From positions 62,001 through 126,000 of the forward strand of contig JAQFWX010000052.1 in NCBI GenBank assembly GCA_027605045.1: 64,000 nt of DNA, read 5' to 3'. Below the pieces are notes generated by a model. It searched no databases. It was not told where the DNA came from and was given only the letters and a program-made list of their open reading frames with translations. Origin of the DNA: Phallus indusiatus. Its lineage: Eukaryota; Basidiomycota; Agaricomycetes; Phallales; Phallaceae. Shown piece after piece: positions 58,170-64,000 of this stretch (its first letter is position 1; every line of letters starts with the position of its first letter). A program made the position numbers and the translations under genes.

Positions 58170-61100
58170 ATGCGCCTGCGCCTTGTGTTAAATCGAACTT
58201 TAATCTCTCCTACAACCCGTATAGCATATATCTCTAGAATGGCATCTAGCGCAACAAAAACTGGAGACAGCGCAAGCGCAGGCAACGGCGCGATACTCAC
58301 GCCTGCTCAACCACCCCCTCCCCCAGGCAGTGACATACCTAACCCGAACTCAAAGAGTCAAGGTCAGATCGACAGTGATCTTTTGAAGATTTTATGTGCT
58401 GATCATACCGTGATTACTCTGATTAGCCAAAAAGGCCGCTAAGCTAGCGGAGAAACAGGCGAAAAATGCTATTAAAGCTGTAAAAGACACGGTTACAACC
58501 GCTGTTGCTGGTGAGAAGAAAGACAAGGCTAAACCTGCCAAAGAAAAGAAAGAAGAAGAAGCTCCATTCGTCAATACAACTCCCAAGGGCGAAAAGAAAG
58601 GTATTTCTTTTGTTCAGGTTTTATGCCAGAGCACGTTGAACATACTTTCATCAGATTTGACTCAGGCAATGGCGTCCGGGTATAATCCTATTGCTGTTGA
58701 ATCAGCTTGGTATGATTGGTGGGAAGCTCAGAAGTTCTTCGTTCCAAAGTTGAAAGAGGATGGTTCTCCCGTTAATGCGGAAAATGGTACTTTTGTTATG
58801 GCGTTCCCTCCTCCGAACGTTACTGGTGCTTTACATATCGGACACGCGTTAACTGTCGCCATTCAAGACACCCTTATTAGATGGTACATCCTTCTCTCAT
58901 CTACTGTTAAGCACACCAATAAACCCTTTCTCCTCTTTTTAGGAACCGAATGCTTGGCAAAGCAACCCTCTTTGTACCTGGCTTTGACCATGCGGGTATC
59001 TCAACACAATCTGTTGTGGAGAAACGTTTATTCAAAACCACTGGCCAAACAAGACACGACCTCGGGCGTGAAAAGTTTCTGGAGACTGTGTGGCAGTGGA
59101 AAAACGAGTATGTGTCGTCATCGTCTGAGCATGTTTGGCTTGTTTGAATTAACGTTTTCTGTCCTTAAGCTATCAGACTCGTATTTCGAGTCAATTGCGC
59201 CGCCTTGGAGCATCGTATGACTGGGACAGAGTCGCATTTACTATGAACGAGGTCAGCTTTCTTCTACAGCGAAAGAATCGTCTTTTTAGTTTTACAATCC
59301 CTCCTAGACCCTCTCACGCGCCGTAGTTGAGAATTTCTGCAAACTACACGAAGATGGTATCATCTATCGTGCCAATCGCCTCGTCAACTGGTGTGTCCGT
59401 CTAAACACGACCCTCTCAAACTTAGAGGTGGACCAAAAGAAGCTCGAAGGACGGACATTAATGAATGTACCTGGTTACGACGCGAAGGAAAAATTCGAGT
59501 TTGGTGTACTCGTTGAATTTGCTTATCCTATTGAAGGATCAGGTTGGCAGTTTTTTCTTCTTTTTCTTCTTTTCCGCGTAACATACTGAACTTTCTTCTT
59601 AGACGAAAAAATCATCGTTGCCACAACTCGTCCTGAAACGATGTTGGGTGATACAGCTGTGGCGGTTCATCCCGCCGATCCCCGCTACAAACATCTTCAT
59701 GGCAAATTTGTTCGCCATCCGTTTATCCCGAATCGTCGCATTCCTATTGTTACAGATGACATCGTAGTTGATATGGAATTTGGAACTGGTGCCGTTAAAA
59801 TTACCCCCGCTCACGATCCTAATGATTATGAAGTCGGATTGAGACATAATCTTGAATTTATCAATATATTGAATGACGACGGAACGTTTAACGAGAATGC
59901 TGGGAAGTTCAAGGTTCGTTTTTTCATCTACAACCAGTTGAAAGCAGAAACAGACTAACGTTGGGTTACTGTCCTTAGGGGACTAAACGATTCCACGCAC
60001 GTGTACAGGTTGTCAAGGAACTCAAGGAGTTGGGTCTTTACATTAATACAAAAGATAATCCCATGAATGTTCCCATCTGCACGTAAGCTATTTTCTTCCC
60101 TCAAGATGGCTCCCCTAAGAACTCCGCGTCAGAAAATCAGGAGATGTCATTGAGCCTGTTATGAAACCCCAATGGTGGGTTAAATGCAAACCTCTTGCAG
60201 ACGAAGCCATCAAGGTACTGGTATTTTCTTTTGATCCAAAAATTCGTTGTAGTGACTGTTCTGTTAGCGCACAAGAGAAGGGGAGCTAATTATTACACCC
60301 AAACTATCCGAAAACGAATGGTATCGCTGGCTGGAAAATATTCAGGATTGGTGTATTTCGCGTCAGTTATGGTGGGGCCATCGTGTGCCAGCATATTACG
60401 TGAAGGTTGAAGGTAAAGAAAAGGATGTGAGTTAACTACCTTATCTGTCTATCAGCACCACTCAACTCGGTTCATTGCGTTTTTTTTTGCAGACTAATGA
60501 TGAGAAGCGATGGGTTGTCGGACGGAATGTTGAAGAAGCTACTGAACGTGCACGGAAGATCGCGAATGGTGCGGCGTTTACGCTTGAGCAAGATGAAGAC
60601 GTCCTCGACACATGGTTCTCATCTGGTCTCTGGCCCTTCTCAATTTTAGGCTGGCCCGAGAACGTACGTAATGCCGTTTATTTTACGGTCGAGCTTTATG
60701 TATCTCTAAAATATTATTCTTTTTGTAGACAAACGATTTCAAACATTTTTATCCCTCCAGTATACTTGAGACAGGATGGGATATTCTCTTTTTCTGGGTT
60801 GCGAGGATGGCGATGCTCGGTATCAAGTTAACTGGCCAGATGCCATTCAAAGAAGTCTTTTGCCATGCTATGGTTCGTGATGCTCACGGAAGGAAAATGA
60901 GCAAGTCGTTGGGTAACGTTATTGACCCCGTCGATGTCATCACTGGTGTCCCGCTCGAAAGGTTGCACGAACAACTGTTAGAGGGTAACCTTGACGAGAA
61001 GGAAGTCAAAAGGGCTAAGGAAGGACAAAAGAAAGATTTCCCTAAGGGTATTCCTCAGTGTGGAACCGACGCACTACGAATGGCGCTATGTGCTTATAGC

Positions 61101-62511
61101 TCAGGAGGTGTGTTTGAAGCTTTCTTTGCGGTGGCTTTCCTTTTAATTTATTCGTTTAGGTCGTGATATCAATCTCGACATATTAAGAGTTGAAGGCTAT
61201 CGCAAGTTCTGCAACAAGATATGGAACGCAACGAGATTCGCAATGCTCAAACTTGACGAGGCGTTCGTTCCCTGTCCGCCGACGGTCAGTTGATCATCTC
61301 CATTTTTTTTCTTTGTAGCTCATTTCATATCAGGCAACTGTCCAAGAAAGTCTTGTCGAACGTTGGATATTACATAAAGTCAATCAAGCAGCGGCCGAAG
61401 TTAACAAACAGCTAACAGAGCGCAACTTTATGCTTGCCACCAGCGCAGCATTCAACTTTTGGTTATATGAGTTGTGTGACGTCTACATTGTAAGCGTAAC
61501 ACTGTATCTCATATATGGGTTTCTTTTCTGAATATGTTTCAATACAATATAGGAAGCTATGAAGCCTTTAACTGATGATTCGTCACCTGCGTCCGTCAAG
61601 CGGTCTGCCCAGAACACGTTATATACTTGTCTTGACTATGGTTTACGCCTTTTACATCCGTTCATGCCATTCGTTACAGAAGAGCTATGGCAGCGTCTTC
61701 CAAGACGACCAAATGACCCGCCGTCTATAACGATTGCATCATATCCTGTTTATGTGAGTGTTTCTGGCACTACGTTCTCTGCGCCATTGACATTCGAACT
61801 TCTTATTAATTCTGTAGGATCCTGCTCTGAGCTTTGAAGAAGCAGAAAAGGATTTCGATACCGTATTCGACGCTATTCGTGCTTCACGGTCGTTAGCGGC
61901 ATCATATTCGCTACAAACCGATATTCAATGTACGAACGAAAACATCTTTGTCCATATCGTGAAGTTTGATTAAACTGATGTGTTTTTTCTTATCAGTATT
62001 CTTCCACACGCGCTCTGAGAAGACTTTCTTTGTTTTCGAATCGCAGCTACCTACTATCATTGCTCTGACAAAGGGTTGTCGTAGTGCAAAGATGGTTAAA
62101 GATATCAGCGAAGTGCCTGCTGGCTGTGGATCCGCCGTACTTAGTGACTCACTGACGGTGTACATTCTCGTGAGGGTGAGTGATTGTATTAAATTCCCTG
62201 GCAATGGTTCGACTAATAAAATATTTCTCTTCAAAAGGGTCTGGTTGATATCGACAACGAAATCTCCAAATGTGTAAAGAAATTGGAGCTAGCGGAAATG
62301 ACAGCAGACAAGATCCGGAAGATTGAAGCTCAGCCTGGTTACGAGGAAACTATTCCTGAAAATGTTAGAGCTTCGAATACTGAAAAGGTGAATATTATCA
62401 TTTTTCTCAATATTGATTTTTCTGACTGTTTACCTCACTTAGCTGCGTACTGCCGAGGCGGAAATTACGACGTTACAGCAGACCAAGACAATGTTTGAAA
62501 AATTGAAGTGA
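58170..62511 (+). CDS. VAS1: valyl-tRNA synthetase, mitochondrial and cytosolic forms
   Basis: This class I synthetase charges tRNA-Val. Two in-frame starts lie 69 nt apart. ATG 58170 opens [20 protein letters not shown], Arg-rich and without acidic residues, a typical mitochondrial presequence. ATG 58239 gives [20 protein letters not shown] for the cytosolic form. A Lys-rich N-terminal extension follows. The catalytic domain shows [19 protein letters not shown] (HIGH signature), [33 protein letters not shown] and [17 protein letters not shown] (editing domain), [35 protein letters not shown] and [18 protein letters not shown] (KMSKS). The anticodon-binding part has RPLLPYVTEELW-type sequence ([18 protein letters not shown]). 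A coiled-coil tail ends MFEKLK at 62509-62511. About fifteen introns are inferred. The gene appears intact. Confidence 0.95.
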
Positions 62512-62807
62512 AAATTAGGAATGTAGAATTAGAATTTGGAATATATATAGCTATACGTATTATTAATGTTGAAAGCCGAGGTTCTGCGCCTCACATTCGT
62601 CTCCATGTTGACCACGGTCGAGTTTGGCTGAAGGCGGATACGGAAGCGGAACGAGCGCTAACCAAACCTGATCGTTTCCAGTTCTTTTCCTGCCGCTTAC
62701 TATCGTGTGCATTGAAGCAATGTATTAAGTGAGCGTCGGATTATCTGCTAATAGCTCTCTCAAACTAATGTCTCGAAGGATATGAAAATTCATCTAAGCC
62801 AGTTTAG
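62512..62807. other. intergenic, about 0.3 kb
   Basis: Downstream of VAS1 and upstream of the next gene. No separate feature was seen. Confidence 0.5.
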
Positions 62808-64000
62808 ATGCTTACTCGAACGCGAATCCTCTTCAAACATACCTATGCCGGTATTTGGAGAAGAGGAGATAGAATCTCCTTTTCTATCCAATATCCTACC
62901 AACCAATCAATACTTCTAGATCGCGCCGTTGAGCTATGCGATAGACTCATCACCCAACATAAGGAGCTTTCTGCGAGAGAGGCAGGCGGTTCACTCTTTG
63001 AGCGTTGGTCACCTGAATATGAAGAACAAGAAACGAAAATACCAGACATTGAAGATGAGGTAACCGAAACATTAGAAATATTCGTTGAGAAGGAGAAGGA
63101 GAAAGAGGCGAGGTCGAATGGGGTTCATCGGGTGATGGGACGGAAGACACACTTGGTTTCTTGCATCGAAAACGGCCAAACAGATCTGGCAGAAACTCTC
63201 AGAGACGAGCTAATTTCAACTGGTGTTCATATAAAACGACATCCTATCTTCACGGAAGCTGCTATTGACGCATGGCGTCACAGGTCGCCTGAGGAAAGGA
63301 CCGACGCATTCTATAACTGGCTCCGACTAATACCTCCAGCAATTCGAGGGCAAGTACGGCAAACTAGACTAGCTTTAATGAAAGTCCGGAATGCTATATT
63401 TTCGGATCCAACCGACCTTAACACCATTGCTTGCTTTGGATTGATTTGTTGTCGAAAGGGGTTTGCGAATGCCTTTTTCCCGGACGTGATCGCCCACATA
63501 GGTCGCCTTGCCTCTCCGGCGCTGAGTGGGGCTCTTCTTACTCAATGCGAAGATCAAGCCAATGCATTCTACAATCGTTTTCATAAAGAAACTCATCAGG
63601 ATTCTGATTTCTCCAAATGGAATACGGTCAAGCATAATAACCACTATGTTAGGATCCTTTGTATTTCTGGTTATTCTCACCATGCGTTAGAATGGCTTCA
63701 GATGCTTGTCAATCAGAATATCCGAATTGAACCGTTCACTTGGACACTGCTTTCACGAGATTTTGCTCATCTCAAACTGGATGATCTAGTTGCCGCCGTT
63801 AAAGAGCTGCGCATTCAAGCCATATTGAAAGGGCTCACTGAAGGTATGCAATGTTGAATGTAGACTATTTCTTCTTTTTGACTGTCGTAGAATCTTCCAA
63901 GGATGATCATGTTACAAATGACGATCGACCACTCCTTCCCACTGCTCAAGATCTAGCTGAAAAGTTACAAGAGTTCGTCGAGACTTCTGATGCGAAAGCC
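62808..64000 (+). CDS. probable mitochondrial helical-repeat protein (3' end outside window)
   Basis: The ATG at 62808 opens MLTRTRILFKHTYAGIWRRG, an Arg-rich leader without acids that looks like a mitochondrial presequence. The first exon runs to 63843, and an intron (63844-63890) leads into a second exon that leaves the window. The body is mostly amphipathic helices with PPR-like spacing: HLVSCIENGQTDLAETLRDE, IACFGLICCRKGFANAFFPD, YVRILCISGYSHHALEWLQM and LDDLVAAVKELRIQAILKGL. No catalytic motif is visible. A pentatricopeptide-type organelle RNA-binding protein is the best guess, but the repeat pattern is weak. It follows VAS1 on the same strand. Confidence 0.6.

Overview
The window is nuclear DNA from a filamentous basidiomycete, most likely an Agaricomycete. 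The genes carry many short GT-AG introns (about 45-70 nt). Histone H3 has the basidiomycete-type residues (Thr28, Phe41, C-terminal Gly-Glu-Arg-Ser). Three genes belong to the DUF6533 multi-span membrane family, which is typical of Agaricomycetes. Exon joins were worked out by eye from reading frames, splice signals and comparison between paralogs, so internal boundaries marked approximate need transcript data.

Layout. 1-1.9 kb: 3' part of VPS16. 2.5-6.6 kb: an unknown gene, its decayed duplicate and, between them, a single-pass membrane protein with a beta-rich ectodomain. 7.0-8.6 kb: a fragmentary Ser/Pro-rich gene on the minus strand. 8.7-9.6 kb: a HAD hydrolase. 10.2-11.4 kb: an unknown membrane-anchored protein. 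11.5 kb: an intron-containing tRNA-Asp. 11.7-15.2 kb: a SYG1/XPR1-type SPX-EXS protein. 16.2-18.4 kb: a TPR protein.

19.4-31.7 kb is the most unusual region. Four paralogous genes (three on plus, one inverted) encode a secreted N-terminal domain with eight cysteines in CFEM-like spacing, followed by seven hydrophobic segments. This is the architecture of Pth11-type receptors, which I know from ascomycetes. Copy A is broken by a 526-bp element with terminal inverted repeats and an 8-bp target duplication (hAT-like MITE). All four copies share a promoter box about 100 bp upstream of the start codon.

32.8-35.6 kb: a small multi-pass protein and an arrestin-like protein. 36.4-39.0 kb: a tandem duplication carrying two tiny Gln-rich genes. 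39.4-46.0 kb: histone H3, SNF1/AMPK-alpha kinase and a DUF4419 protein. 47.5-54.5 kb: three DUF6533 seven-span genes, two of them a recent tandem duplication. 55.3-64.0 kb is conserved housekeeping: divergent H2A/H2B, aminodeoxychorismate lyase, valyl-tRNA synthetase with a mitochondrial/cytosolic double start, and the start of a probable mitochondrial protein.

Overall, conserved genes (VPS16, SYG1, SNF1, histones, VAS1) alternate with fast-evolving tandem families of putative surface receptors. The arrestin-like gene beside the first receptor array is suggestive, but a functional link is only inference.
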